Below are positions 1 through 13,400 of a DNA stretch of 64,000 bases, one piece after another (positions within the stretch are counted from its first letter, which is position 1; each line of letters starts with the position of its first letter). This stretch comes from Styela clava (lineage: Eukaryota; Chordata; Ascidiacea; Stolidobranchia; Styelidae): positions 8,556,001-8,620,000 of the forward strand of contig NC_135262.1 of the NCBI RefSeq assembly GCF_964204865.1. Direction: 5' to 3'. The notes under the pieces were generated by a model. That model was given only the letters and a program-made list of their open reading frames with translations, did not search any database and had not been told where the DNA came from. The position numbers and the translations under genes were made by a program.

Positions 1-885
1 GCCGATATTACGCGAGATTTTCGATGGTTTGCTGAGTTCTTCTGATTAAATAGCTAATAATGTGATGTACAAGTGATCTTTAGTACTATAATACTGCGTC
101 AAGTTCGGAGAAAGGCATATGTTGTGATCAGTTGGACCTTTCTCGCACAAATGAGTTACCCCAAAAACTTAACAATATTGTGCCTCACTTGTTCTACAAT
201 TTCTCACACTTGTTTTAATTGTATGAATCTCACCTCACACGCTTACCCTAGCCTTCTGATCAAAGTCCATTTATCCATTTTAACCTAGAACATAACATGA
301 ATCCCACTTTAAGTGGCTGAAGTGTGGGTTAAATGTGGAAGAAAGTGAGAAAAATATGGGATAAGAGGGCCAAGTGTGACAGAGTAGAAATATAATATTG
401 CTCAGTTTAGAAAAATTAATTTTGTTATAAATTCTGTACCAACCGCAAGAGTGTGTATAGCATAAAATTGTATACTTTAAAAAGCATCATTGATAAGCAC
501 GTAATTAGTGTTTCGGTAAACGAAAACGACTACCGCTATTGTTTCAACCGATGCATTATGTTTTGATACTCAACGAGTCAGAAAATATATTTAATATCTA
601 TCTAAGATCCCCATTGCTTTTTTCACTTCTGAGGATTCGAAGAAATAACTACGTTTTATAGTTGAAGTTCCGCTAAAATAGGTGGGAAACGCCAAAACAG
701 TGCATATGCATGTTTACGTAAGTAACCTTAACAAGACACTTCGTTAGCTTCTATATTTCAAAAAACAGATTAGTATACCTGTTGCATAGTTTTCGACATT
801 GTAATTACATGTAACCGAAAACAAACATTTCAGTGGTATAGTGGTAAAAATTAATTTGTCTCATTGTTTGTTGCTGTTTTTCCAG
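1..885. other. AT-rich sequence upstream of the first visible GT49 exon
   Basis: No convincing exon is seen here. The AT-rich sequence may be an intron of the glycosyltransferase gene that continues at 886, because the exon at 886 is preceded by a pyrimidine-rich tract ending in CAG. The short open frame at 73-288 has no recognisable family and no splice context. Confidence 0.4.
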
Positions 886-2289
886 GTGAAGCTGCTCAAC
901 GAGACATCAGAAATATTAACATTCATAAGAAAGAATTTCGAAGCTACCAGAATGCACGTAGTGTGGAGTATTTTGTATCCACTTGGAGATTTTGGAATGA
1001 AGGACCAACGATATTCTCCTTATTTTAAAACTATTAAAGACCGCATCAAGTTATCAACAAAATCAGCAAATATTTCAGCAAAACAATTTGGAAGTGTTCT
1101 AAAAATTTTAGGAGAGAATAATGCAAAACTTGGTTTATCGGGCAGCACACCAGAGCATATCTCTTTTTATCCCCATACAATAGCGATGAACGTGGCTTTA
1201 AATTCTTCAACTACGGATTACTTCCTATGTATTGACTCCGATTTAACACCTAGTAAAGGAATGAGAAATAAATTTATAAAGTTTGCGGAAAGTTTAAACT
1301 TGTATGGTGCAGAAAAATCGCATCTACCTTTGTCAAAGATGAGTGTTCCTAAATATCAGAAACGCAATTTTTCCTGTTTGAATCACGTAAATGGTAAAAA
1401 ATCTCCTCCAGATTTGTACGTAGTTCCGGCGTTTCAGTCAAATGATAAAATACTGCCAAGAACTGTGAAAGAATTAAGACAATCAGTACTATCTGGACGT
1501 AGTACATATTTTTTCAGTGGAATGTATGAAGTTGGTTACGGACCAACCAATCACACAAAATGGCTAAGTTCTTCAAATGATGACGAAGAGTCTCCAACAA
1601 CCTGCCTGTATAAAGTTAAATATTTACCTGGATATGAACCGTTCATTGTAGCCAGGAAAGGAATACCAATATATGACGAACGATTCAGTGGTTACAGCCC
1701 TGTTGAAAATCATCATGTAAGTGCATTTTACTTTTATATTTACTTCTTTTGCGTCTAACCAAAATCCGAAAGAGGCAGAGTTCAAATTTAGAATTAAAGA
1801 ATCAGGCCGTGGGTCTGGTTTGATCGCAAAATAGCGAATGATAATTTGTTTAGAAAATAAAAACGCATTATAAAGTAGGCACGCATCATTTTTAAAGCAC
1901 CGAGGTATTTTGTAATTTCAGAAAATATACCTAATCTATGAAGCGCAAAAATTTAATAAACAAAAAAGACGAATTTGAAAAAGTAACGAAGTTAAATCCG
2001 TATCAAACAACAGATGTGATGCGGATCAGAAACTCAATTACTGAATCCGAAAAAAATTATAATAATACACAATTATCGTTCCTTATAGAAACGACTACTC
2101 AATGCGTTGGGATACAGATATGTTGTACTAAGTAACGCATTCCTAGTACACCGCGGCTGGAAGGTAAAGGGATATCGGACAAAACAAAAAGGGAAGGAGA
2201 TGAAAGCACATGAAACAGCCTGGAAAGAATTCTTACAAGACATGAGAAAGATAAGAGCAATTAACAGAAATTTGAAAGAGAATAAATAA
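886..2289 (+). CDS. GT49 family glycosyltransferase (LARGE/B4GAT1-like), 3' two exons
   Basis: Two coding exons are supported: 886-1716 and 2089-2289. The acceptor TTTTTCCAG lies before 886, the donor is GTAAGT at 1717, the acceptor TTATAG precedes 2089, and TAA ends at 2289; all joins are phase 0. They give 343 residues of the C-terminal part of the protein. The frame contains a DxD-type metal/nucleotide-sugar motif (CIDSDLTPS), then YEPFIVARKGIPIYDERFSGY and, after the junction, GYRYVVLSNAFLVHRGWK. These match the conserved end of LARGE and B4GAT1, Golgi enzymes that build the glucuronate/xylose glycan on alpha-dystroglycan and related chains. The cytoplasmic tail, membrane anchor and first exons must lie upstream, probably outside the window. 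An AATAAA overlaps the last two codons (2281-2286). The family is clear; the exact enzyme (LARGE or B4GAT1 group) is not decided. Confidence 0.85.
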
Positions 2290-4245
2290 ATATTGTAAAT
2301 TCATAACGATAATAGAATATTGTTAACAATATTGTTCTTGCGTTGTAACGCAGAAACGGACAACACGTCGATATAACCGTTCAGAGGCCTAGAACTTAAA
2401 TTTTTCATCATTATCAAATTTATCACATAGGAGAAAGTTACATGGTGAATAATAGCTCCTAGTTGGGTTACTAGTCGAGGTCGAATGTGAGAAAAGTTCT
2501 CTCCTGACCCTCACGGGTTATCGGTCTAGTTTGTATATGGGAAGAGTTTTCTAATTATTTGTTCGATGAAGGAAGAAGTAACGGATGCTAACTTTGAATA
2601 TTTTACATCAATTGCGCATGTTTGAAACAGCGTCTGATCTTTTTCTCTGAGATGAATTGTTGTTCATCAGTTGCAATCTTGTTTTTGCTGCAACAATATT
2701 GTCTTGGAAATTTGAAACTATTTTTCAGTGTTGAATTAAATTCTTTTGTTTATTTATGTGATGCTATTTCGATTTTATCTAACCAGGATTGGTGAAATTA
2801 AATCGTATTATAAGTGTGTATGCGTATGTAAAACACCAAGTAAAAATATATTACCTTATCTGTATTTTTGAGTTAACCTCTCAAATAGAATTGAATTCGT
2901 TTGTGAGACTCGAATTTTTGAAAGTCAACCCTGCCGAAATCAAACGCAAATTAGTATGACCCGTTGATGACGCACTACTGAGAACTCGTAGGAGTAACTT
3001 TGATTTATCTTAAAGGCATTTAATGCGCTCCTTGGTCTTATTTTGTTAGTTCCGCGGGGGTTGTATTTGACAAACGCTTCATTAGGATCAAAACTATGCA
3101 ACATATTCAAATAATATTAGTGCATTAATCAATGACTATAAGCTTAGCAACTGATGGGTCAAAATATACCTGATTCCTTCGCTGAACTATTGGCCTGCTG
3201 TAACATATTTTAAAGTGAAATAACATATACTAGGCTATATCTATTGAATCAAATTATCTAGTATTTATACTTTGTGTCTGCTTTTCTATTCACTAATCAG
3301 AGCTTATGATACACAATTTACAGTGATGGTACACAAAGCGTGGAACAAGAACAAAACTACGGATCAAATTTGTTTAACTAACCCCTTCTGATTTCCCATT
3401 GGAACTACGGAAGACATCGAATTTGCAGTTATCATTTCAGCCTGGAAAAATCTGTTAAAGTCCAAGCGAACTCCTGCTCCGCAGACCCAAAAACAACATT
3501 ATTTGATGCAGTTTAATCAAATCACGTTTTACTTATTTTTGTCATATTCAACAAGCAAGTACGCTATAAGTTTTCTATATGTAATTCTTTTTTCATGTCA
3601 ATAAATGTTTTCTCGCGAATCCGCATTGTTTGATGTCTTGTGTTACAAGTATTGCGTTGGTCCTAAAAGAGACGGTTTTGTCATTCCATGCCAGAAGTTA
3701 TTCCGCAGGATCAGCCACTGATATGCCAGCTACTTGAAATCGAGGAGTTTTGGCCATAGTGATAAAGGTAGAACCCAGCCTGTGACGGGATGTGAACGTT
3801 TTCCTTACCCTGGAAACTACACATGATTGTATTGGGATCTTTTTTCAATGTACCTCAACATCAATCCCCAAATGAGGAATACCGGTAGATGATAGCTGGA
3901 CTGAGAATTGTTCATAGCATGTTCGAACTGAAACACATCTATTATAAAAAGTAAATTAACATAAACATATGGATGATACTCTCCCGCCCAAACAAAGATT
4001 CACTAAAGAAGCATTTTTTGAAGGCAAAGTACTAGACAGGAATTCATCGCCGTTGCTTGCAACCAAAGCCAATTATTCCCCCGTCGATTTTCGAGGGTGG
4101 GGATTCCGGAAGCCATTCGGATGAAAATGAATTATATGTGGAAGTAAATTCAAATATCATTAGTCTCATCTGAGATAACTATTAGTGTCGTAAGTCATGT
4201 TCCTATAAATAATTGGAGTGTCTGTTTAGTGGCCTTGCCCGGGTA
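2290..4245. other. Intergenic sequence without recognised genes
   Basis: This is the 3' flank of the glycosyltransferase gene. An AATAAA at 3600-3605 is a possible distal polyadenylation signal. No open frame with a recognisable product, no RNA gene and no clear terminal inverted repeats were seen. Confidence 0.4.
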
Positions 4246-4249
4246 TATT

Positions 4250-4850
4250 TCTTAAATCGGCTCGGCAATCTTTTATCGCTCGCGGGCCAAACTTAAGCGT
4301 TGCAAGTTTGGCGGGCCACACATTTTTGGAGAAAATTAAAATCCGAACGAATGGGCGATAAATCACAATTTTTTCACACAGATCAGAAGTTGAAAGTTTA
4401 ACCAGCGCGCGAAGACTGCAACAAGTCGTGAACTTACGTTAGTCGTCCTACTCAAAATTTACAAATGACATCAAATGAGACACTTTTTGATGCATCACGA
4501 CTGATGCGTTTTCGGCATCACTAAATGGAGAACACTTTTGAATGAAACACTAGATGAAGCCAAGAATAAAACATTTTATCAATGAAAATCACTAATTCTA
4601 GTCCTCAGCTTGTTTTTTGTAATGTTCATTTTCGAAAATATTTTTTCGCGTGCATATACAACCTACTTCCGAACATCGATGTGAATTCCGCGCCATTGAA
4701 CCGTTTGAAATTTTCCGCGTTTTGTTGCTATCTGTTTAATAAATTATAACCTCAGTAATTGAGAATTATATACGTGTTAGGTTTTAATAGATAATGGAGA
4801 GGCGGGCCACATGTGGCCCGCGGGCTTGGGTTTGGACCACCCTGTTCTAT
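4250..4850. mobile_element. Degenerate non-autonomous hAT-like element
   Basis: The left part has 'cgctcgcgggccaaactt' and the right part 'gtggcccgcgggcttggg' followed by 'tttggaccaccctgttcta'. This is the GC-rich 'gcgggcc' signature of many animal hAT MITEs with terminal repeats of the CAGGG(T)GGTCCAAA type. An internal stretch near 4395-4520 (reactive phrases such as 'gcgaagactgcaacaa' and 'gtcgtgaacttac') recurs, diverged, near 12890-13010 inside another hAT element, so the two belong to one family. No target-site duplication was found, so the boundaries are approximate. The open frame at 4811-5005 is a chance frame. Confidence 0.55.
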
Positions 4851-5541
4851 ACGGTAATGTTCTATCAGTTAGAAATAAGAGAATAGAGAATTTCTGTTCC
4901 CCTAATGGTGCAATTCACAGACTTCGTGTACTTTTCAATTTTTTCATAAAAAATGGCATTCTTGCATACTGTAATTTCTTGTTGTACCATAATGGTTCAT
5001 TATAAAGATGGATATTGGCATTAGATGTTAATTCCGTATAGGTGTACCAGGTGCAAAATGTATCCTTAATTGTTATAAAATGAAGATTTTTTATGAAGCG
5101 AGAGTTATACCATAAATTTCCTCTCAGTAAACAATGTAGTTCTATATCTTGTAAATAATTAAGTTTAATGGTTTGACAATTGCTATCTTTCTACTCATTA
5201 ATAAGGTGGAACTATTTTTTTAAAAAATAATGGTACTTTCAACGCCTACCCTATCTTTCATTTTCAGGCCAATCAGTGTTTTACGTTTAACTCTTTCCCA
5301 ATTTGAATTCCACATGAAACGAAATATTGAAGAATTCAGTGATTTTACGAATTTTTGGGTATAGTAACTGGTAAAAATGCAAATTGAAAAGTAAAAAGTG
5401 GTAAAATTAATGATTTAATTACACACACTTTTCCGAGAATTGTTGAAGTTTTCATACGTCAAATTTGGATAATGTTCCGTACTTGCTGCAACTTAGACGG
5501 TAAATTAAGTTCATATAGTTGGTTCAAATCAGCCGTAATTG

Positions 5542-5774
5542 GGTACTCCCGTAGTGTGTGAACCAAGATGGCGGACACCGAAACGTAGTATGTGTACCAA
5601 GTAAGGGTTGGGACATAATTTCAGGTACAAATACTCCGGGAGTCACTTGGCTAGTCCTAAGCTAGCTAGAACTAAAATAAGAAAAATTGGAATAAAATTA
5701 TGGCCTAACCCTAACCTGGTACATATACTACGTTCCGGTGTCCGCCATCTTGGTTCACATACTACGGGAGCGCC
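5542..5774. mobile_element. 233-bp palindromic MITE with 8-bp target duplication
   Basis: Long inverted arms of about 60 bp face each other. The left arm starts GGTACTCCCGTAGT and contains 'aaccaagatggcggacacc'; the right arm ends with its complement. The element is flanked by CGTAATTG on both sides (5534-5541 and 5775-5782). A second, 137-bp member lies at 38939-39075. The 8-bp duplication points to hAT-type mobilisation. There is no coding capacity. Confidence 0.85.
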
Positions 5775-6227
5775 CGTAATTGTATAATAATTCCCAATAA
5801 TTTAAATTCATGGGTCCAGTTGAGATTGTGGTGAATATTTTGTGCAATTATGCCACTTTTAGTTTCAATTTCAGTGCTTGTGATTTTTCAGCACTTGTTT
5901 TGCACTCTGACATAGTTCCAAACACTTCAGCTGTTCGAAGTTTCTATGAATTTAGATGAACCATCAGTGAAAAGTATGGTATCATCTGCAACTAGGGCTA
6001 TTTTAATTCAGTTTTCTGCTATTTTAAATACAGTGATATCGTCGTTATTACAAACCATCGTTGCAAAAAATTTCTATCACTATCAGAAATAAATAGGTTG
6101 AGATTGGGTCGCCATGTTTGAGTCGTCTTTGTGGAATAATTGATCCAGAGAAGAAATTGTTGTTTGTTACAGACAGTTTGTTTTGGTTATAAAGAGTTTT
6201 CATCCACAAAATGAAGTTGTCTTGAAA

Positions 6228-7578
6228 TCAGAATGCTTTTAGTGACTGGAACAGGAAACACCTTTCGACACTATCAAATGCTTTATAAATATCTAATTCA
6301 ATAATTGTGCCAAGTATTCTATTGTATGTTGTATGGTCAATTATATCACAGAGTACCGGTAATCGTATGTTTTCTCCCATTTGTCTGTTTTCGATAAATC
6401 CTCTTTGATCATTGTGAATTATATCGTTCATTACCATTTGAATTTGAGAACTTTACTTAGAATTTTGTAATCCGTATTTGTATCCGATGGGTCGATCGAT
6501 AGTGATCCACGCCAGGTTATAACATTTCAGCAGAGAATCTTTTAAGTCTTTCCAAAAGACCTTATAAAATTCGCAAGGTGATCTGTCTGAACCTGGGCTT
6601 TTTCCGTCTGTCATTTTGAAAAATGCGATTTTACATTGCTGTCCTGTAATTTGTTCTGAGGACCTAAGAGAAATATCGTTTTCCATAGAAGAAATATTTA
6701 GAGTCTCGATAATATTTTGGGTGTAAATATGGTTCGGTTGACCATAACTGTTCAATGTTTTGTAACATTGATTGGCTGAGATACCATGTTCTGTTTCTAA
6801 GGTTGAAATCATGGAATTCAGCTTTCTTCGTTTTTCAAGCCAAAAAAAATACTTTGAGTTTTTCTCTCCATCTTCAGTCCATTTTGCTTTACTGTATAAT
6901 ATGTCCCTGTATTATGCTTTGATATCATAAATTTAATTTATCCTGTTCCTTTTGATAGGTGATTTTGATAGGTGTCTGTCGACTTATTTGAGTGCATTTC
7001 ATTCCTTAGTTGGTTGATTTATACTCCAACTCTTTCCTTTGTTTTTGCTTCAAGTACTTTTGTTTACATGCATAAGCTATGCTTTCCCCTCTTATTAAAC
7101 ATTTGAGAACATCCCAGAACAACTGGGGATCAACCGGTTCATGAGAATGGTCAAATATTGCATTGGGTATTGTCTTTTTTTATTAGATTTGTGTAATTTT
7201 TGTCTTTTAACAATGAGCAATTGAGTTTCCAGTCCCCTTTACCTTTCTTGACTGGATTTATGTTGAAGTCTATAGTACACAGGGCGTGGTCTGAATCGAT
7301 CGCAGACATAATCGCACATTCCGTCGTTGTTTTGGTAACTAGATGTTTGGAAACGAGAAAATCGATACGTGTCATGATCTTAAGTTAAAATTTCCAGCGA
7401 TTATTACGTGATTAGTTTCTAATGTTTCCAGCAAACCAAGCATTAATTGATTGTTAAAAAAATCGACATTATCTTCATTAGGTATATTATATATATTGAC
7501 TAAACCAATTCGCTCGGACAAAATCGTCACATTTAATGCGACATAAATTCCATCATCTTGATTTATGTGAATTTCCAA
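6228..7578 (-). mobile_element. Decayed LINE (L1/Tx1-like): endonuclease and reverse transcriptase pieces
   Basis: Read on the minus strand, four broken open frames follow the order of a non-LTR retrotransposon ORF2. 7578-7372 holds an endonuclease piece (ending near the GNFN motif). 7375-7151 holds the endonuclease end with RIDFLVSKHL and an SDHAL motif followed by GKGDWKLNCSLL. 6812-6453 holds a linker with TDGKSPGSD. 6437-6228 holds an RT palm piece with QRGFIENR and the block LDIYKAFDSVE. The reading frame is broken by several stops and shifts, and nothing downstream of the RT A-block is open. The element is dead, and its 5' and 3' ends are not defined. The TDGKSPGSD and KAFDSVE motifs fit the L1/Tx1 group best. 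Confidence 0.8.
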
Positions 7579-8850
7579 TTTGATGAGATATTAATTTTGA
7601 ATAGAATGCATACCCCTCGTGACGAAGAAGTCAAAATCAGTAAAACGGGTGGACATTTGTATCACCAGCGCCTCCAATGGTAAACCACAAACATTTTCCA
7701 AATAATATTGCCTTTGTTTCAAATACGCAACCACATAAATTGAAAATATATTACTTGTAGTATTTATGTTCCCTACGTTATTCGGTTTTCTTGCTGTCAG
7801 AAAGACTTCTGTGTATAGTTCTCAGTGAGAAATAACCAATTTACTCGGGCTTTTGTGCTCACGATGTTAATTTGTGACTTTATTGCATAAAATCAACTTT
7901 TATAGAAGATGTGCTATTTTCGTTAGTGGATGCAAGCTGGAATCCGTTCTGTATGTTCATTTTCATACAAAACTAAAGGATATTTTTTAGCAATGTGCGC
8001 TACGAAACTCATTTCCTAGGCGTTTTTCAGGGCCATTCTCAGTATACGGTCGGTAGAAAATGAACACCGTTAATGGTCGATATATATATATTTCATGCAT
8101 GTGTAATATACGATATTTGCACAAGCAAGACGCAAATACACAAACTGTTGAATTGAATGCAAAATATATATTTCCATGCAATCGCTGGTGCTACGCTATG
8201 GCGAGGACTGGGAATATTTAAACGATTACAAAGGGTCCACTGATAAAATGCTAATTTTATTAAATGAGTACATTTCATTGAATTTTTTTCATCTGTTGTT
8301 GGATAAACTGCAATAAACGAAAGAGCACCTGTTATATTATTGTTTGGGTTAGTAGGGAGCGTTCATTTGAACGATAATGCATATGAGTGACTTGGCCTTC
8401 CGTATCTAGATGGTTGTGCATAACAAGCAGCCCAAAAGTTTTCACTAAAACTTCTGTTAGTCGTTTTATCAATATATTTTGTTATATGACTTAAAAACTT
8501 GAATTTATTTGAAAAAAATTGTTTTGGGTACCTATACTAGGAAACCAGTTGGCAGTACAGTGACAAAACAACCCCAATCTATGCGAGCTGTCTTATGGGT
8601 TCGAGAAGCAAGGTCCAAAAAAGGTACTGGCAGCCCAAATTTGAATATATGTGGTAATAATATTTAGCACATTAAAATCAAACTTGTTTTATTGAGACAG
8701 CAAGTGATTCAACTTGGATATTTCCAACAAAAATTTTGGAATCTTGATACTCACGACTTTAAATGAAAAATTTAGGTGTGCACCGCGAAAAAAGCTTGGG
8801 AAACCCATAGTCATAGTCAAGTTTATTTTTTCCATCCAGTAAAAAAAGTT
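7579..8850. other. AT-rich sequence without recognised genes
   Basis: No supported gene is present. The minus-strand frames at 7987-8278 and 8689-8937 are short, AT-driven and without family features. Part of the stretch just above 7578 may be the eroded 5' end of the LINE. Confidence 0.35.
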
Positions 8851-9142
8851 AACATGCAAAATTAAGACGAATAAATAATATTGAATACACATTTCACTGG
8901 GGAAGGGAAGCTGCTGGGAACCAAAGCTGGTTATCAAGCAGCGACACCCAAGGTTCAGATATATAAATAAACATTAGTCAAGTTTTAGCAACTTGATAAA
9001 CATGCAAAATTAAGACGAATAATATTAAAAACACATTTCAGTGGGGAGGGGAAGCTGCGAGGAACCAAAGCTGGTTATCAAGCAGCGACATCCAAGGTTC
9101 AAATATCTAAATAGACATTAGCCAAGTTTTAGCAACTTGATT
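8851..9142. repeat. Tandem duplication, about 148-bp unit, two copies
   Basis: The unit starting 'aacatgcaaaattaagacg' at 8851 is repeated from 8999. Both copies contain 'aaccaaagctggttatcaa', an 'agcagcgacayccaaggtt' phrase and end with 'gttttagcaacttgat'. The copies differ by scattered substitutions and small indels. No coding function is seen. Confidence 0.8.
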
Positions 9143-10418
9143 GTTGGAGAACTGTTATCATTCACGATCGAGGCTTGGTAGTTGAACCATCTAATGCGAT
9201 AGGTAAATAAATAACCAACATCGCGTAATACAAATCAAAAGTGAATACATTAAGTCTGCTTGGAGGCTAAGAGGGTATTCCCCCTTTTAGCTCGCTGCCA
9301 AGCAGCAAAAATGCTGAATTAGTAAAATAAAAAAAAAAGCCTGAGTGGCAGCATAAGTTGCCACTGTCACAGTCCCTTGCTTTAGGGTATTAGTGAAGTA
9401 AGTTAAAAGACATGTGAGGAAATGTTACAGAAAAACAGGTACGTAATGAAATCATAGTTATTACGGTATGAGTACCGGTACTCATTTGAATTTGCTGTAT
9501 ACCGGTAGCACAAATTAGAGACCAGTTAGAACTGACAAAATACGGTAACGAACACGAATGTAAATGTAATCACAGGTATACTTGTAAATTGCGTAAAAAA
9601 ACAAAATCTGAGCGACAGACGGGATACTTACGTACGCTAATCCCATAAGTAGGGCTATATTGTATATAGTAAGTTGAATTTAATTAAGAACACTTCAAGA
9701 AACTCAAGGCTGTAATAAAACGTCGTGTCACTAGAATCCCCAACATCATAATACTAATACGTTTCTAGTCAAGGCAGGTGGGATAGAATTATTCCTAGTT
9801 ATTGATAAATAAAACATTACTGATGAATAAAAACGGGTCTACGATGAAAAAAATCCGGAATAGCAAGAAATATAATAATTCTTAGATTTTAAATGATTCA
9901 GAAGTCTTTCAAAACAGAAGCCATATTTACGGTCAAAACTGTTCGGTTAATCAAATTACCATTGCCTACTTTGCTTTTGGGTTCAACGACGTATTTTCCA
10001 AATTTAACAAAATCACTTATCCTCATTTTTTTAACCTTTTGAATGGTAAATATTTGGGAAAAAAAATTACCAACCTGATTCAAAAGAATTTCAGTTGTAT
10101 GAACTTTTAAACCGACATTATACTAGAACAAGCATTTACAATTTAAATGAGATCTGACATAAATAATAAATGTTTAAAATTAAACGTCGACCTTCATGAT
10201 TGGATGCCCTGGGCTGCAGACAATCCGGTACTGGTCATTTCTGAGTACACGAAAACGGATCGATAAGTAATGGATTTGAACAGATATTATTTAAAAGTTC
10301 ATGCTGAATCCAGCGTGTGTAAATAAAACAACCAATTATATAAGATAATGTACACTACATATTCATAATTAATTCAAGTGCATGAAAAAATAGTTTACTT
10401 AATAGAAGTGCCAATATG
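9143..10418. other. 3' flank of paralogue B
   Basis: AT-rich sequence downstream of the minus-strand gene that ends at 10419. No recognisable gene, RNA or repeat boundary is seen. The frame at 9898-10083 (-) has no recognisable features. Confidence 0.35.
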
Positions 10419-13400
10419 CTAACGATAAAATATGAGGATGGAAGAAGAAATATCATTCTGTGAATGAGCAAATCCGTTTGCGGACGACTGGTTGATGAAG
10501 TCATCTAATTTTCCTCCCCATCCTAAAATTAATAAACAAAAAAATGGTTATCATATTAATAGCAGAAAGACATTTTCGTTCCTTAGTGTACAGTATTTTA
10601 AATAACAGCACCTCACGTATATGTTAACAATATTAGCTTCAACCTGATTCATATAATACCTGCAAAGTCACCACATGTTCCAAATTTTGTTGCGTCGTTT
10701 GATAGACCTCCGATGCATGAATATTCAGGTGAGATTGATTTAACTCTGAAAAAAATTGTTGTCTGTATTACCCTAGTGATGCAGCTAAATACCAATTCTG
10801 CAATTGATAAATTCATTTGATTGGACGATATGAACGACGAAATACGTGAGATGAGAACACGAAAATCATTAAGTTTTCAAGTTTAACAAACCAGGATCAC
10901 CACCGTTTGTATCATCTGTTACATCGAAAATCGCATTCACTTGATTCTTGTATTGACTTAAACATTGCGGGTAAGACATCGAAACATTTTCACAAATTTC
11001 TTTCATTTTGTTTTGAATTTTCATCGTCTTGGTGTTTTTCTTTTTCTAATCTTCAAATTTAAATGTAATATAAACGAACTCTGTTCAAAAGTATGGATTT
11101 GTAACACTTACTTTACACCTGGACATAAAGCATTCGGGTATCCTGTCAAATTATAAGCCCGAAACTGTAGAAATCCCGGTTCGACATGAGCTCTGTAAAT
11201 TGGTGGTATCATTTCCATGATTTGGTTATTGCTCCCTTTGTCAATAGTGATTGGCACCAGAAGGGAATTTTCACGATATTCTGATTGAACATAATATAGT
11301 ATCAGAAGAATAATCATAAAATACAGTAAGCAAACGACGTTAAGGGTTGCGTTAGGGTTGCATTGAAACAATAAATATTACCGTTGAACAGATCATCCAC
11401 GGACATAATTGCGTCCAATATAATGCTTGCAACAGCGTCAGATTGAGTTGTTGTTACATTGCTTCCATTTTGCCTATTGTTGAAAACAAGCAAAGACATT
11501 TCAACTATTTATAACTTCAATTTACATTGTATATAAATGATACAGGAATCTTTACCTAGTAAGAAGCAGGTACCCCATAATTATGTTGGAGGGGCTGCCG
11601 TCGATTTGAAACCTGTTGCGTCTGTATATACCACTATTGTAAGAAGACGTGCGTTTCAACAAGGATGGTTCGACAGAATGCCACTTCTAAACAAAGAGCA
11701 TTAAAGTCATTAGTTATAATTACGTCAATGACGCTTAATATAGCACGAAGAAAGTACATTTTAGAGTCGGTACATGCGAGCAATTTGATGTTAGTTGACG
11801 TTTGTTACCTCTAGAGTCAATTGAGTACACATTTTTTATACTGGACTATAGTTATATTTTATGGCGGATAAAATTTATATATTTTTGATGTATATAAATT
11901 ACTGATAAGTGCTTCAACATATACTTACGGCAACGTTAGACACGGTGAAATGAAATTCAACCGGAGTTGTTTGGTTTTCGTAAGAGAATTGGATCAAGTT
12001 ATACTGCAGTGTGTAATTTCCTTTTGTAATGTTATTCTGCAATTGGCTGATTAGATCTTCGTTGTTGTTTCGTCGTGAAATGATCTGTAAAATATTTTCT
12101 CGGTGTTGATACTGTGATGATCCCGAATACGTTGTAATAAAGAATGATTTTCTCATTAAATTTCCTTTTCGTCAATCTACTGCATGGACTAGACCAGTGG
12201 TTCCCAAAACTTTTTGTACTATCGCCCTCCTACAGTAGTTTATACAACTTCATCGCCCCCCGACACTGTAAAAAAAATTGAAAGTCTGTAACGAATATAT
12301 TACAGACCAAATAAGGAGACAAATCATAGTTTATAGTGTTTTTTAATGAGATGGATGAGCTTGGTGTTCTTCAGCGAGTTTTTTATTATATCTAAATTAC
12401 CCCGTTTACTGAAAAGCGATTCAGTTGTTTTGATAGCAGTAGCAGCACGACTAAATCCCCTCTATCACCACATCAGAGATCGGAAATGAAAGAATCCAGG
12501 ATTCTACCTTCTCAAAGACCGTGCACTCTTGCCCTATAGCATTTATCTCTCTAAATTCACCCCATTTCACTTTAAAATAATAATAATAATAAATTAATTT
12601 TTCAAAACTTATAATAATGATTTTCGTACATCTCATTGATCCCTGCAGCCTGATGACCTTCACCAAAACACATGATATATAACGGTCTTCGGTAAAATTC
12701 ATCCCCGATTCCTCTTCCTACCATGTCCTCCAGTCCGATCACCAGTCCATATAATCGATCAACCATTTGTTTTGGATTCGTGGACTCGGATGGCCCCGGG
12801 GTTCGCAAATTTTACGTCGCTCGTGGGACAAAATTTAGGGTTGCTGTTCTTTTGCGGATCGCATATATTTTTTGAAAGTTAATAACGGAACATCGTGCGA
12901 AAACTGCGACAATTCGTGAACTCAACTCAGTCGTCTTAGTAAAAAGTTATTACAATGACATTTAATATGACACTGTCTTGTTGCTGCATCACGCTTGATA
13001 GCTTTACGACGCCAAGATTGGAAGATTTTTTAAATGGGCATCACTAATCTTAGTTTTTTGCTTGTTCTTTGTAATGTTCATTTTCGAAAATAATTGTTCG
13101 CACAAATATGTACTTCCAAACATCAAAGTGAATATTTTCGCATGGTTTCTGAAATTTGATAAAGATTTTCTTTAAGATACATTCTTACAAAAATTAAGCA
13201 GTGATGAATCTCTCGAATAGAATATGAATTTTATTTCTGCGTGTTTCCATTTGTCCAATTATGAATAAATTGTAGGCTCGTTAAACGAGTTCAATATAAT
13301 TTTTAGGATATAATAAAATTTAGTCTAACTGTGTCGCACGATAAATTTTGTTACGTAAAAAAATGTAATTACTCCTCGAGCGTAGATAATAAATAAAATT

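Noticed and set aside
1938..2135. 65-codon plus-strand frame between the two GT49 exons
   Set aside because: It lies in the intron 1717-2088; the conserved GYRYVVLSNAFLVH exon begins at 2089 in another frame and joins directly in phase 0.
8851..9142. A CRISPR-like or satellite array
   Set aside because: Only two long units without spacers; a simple tandem duplication in a eukaryotic genome explains it.
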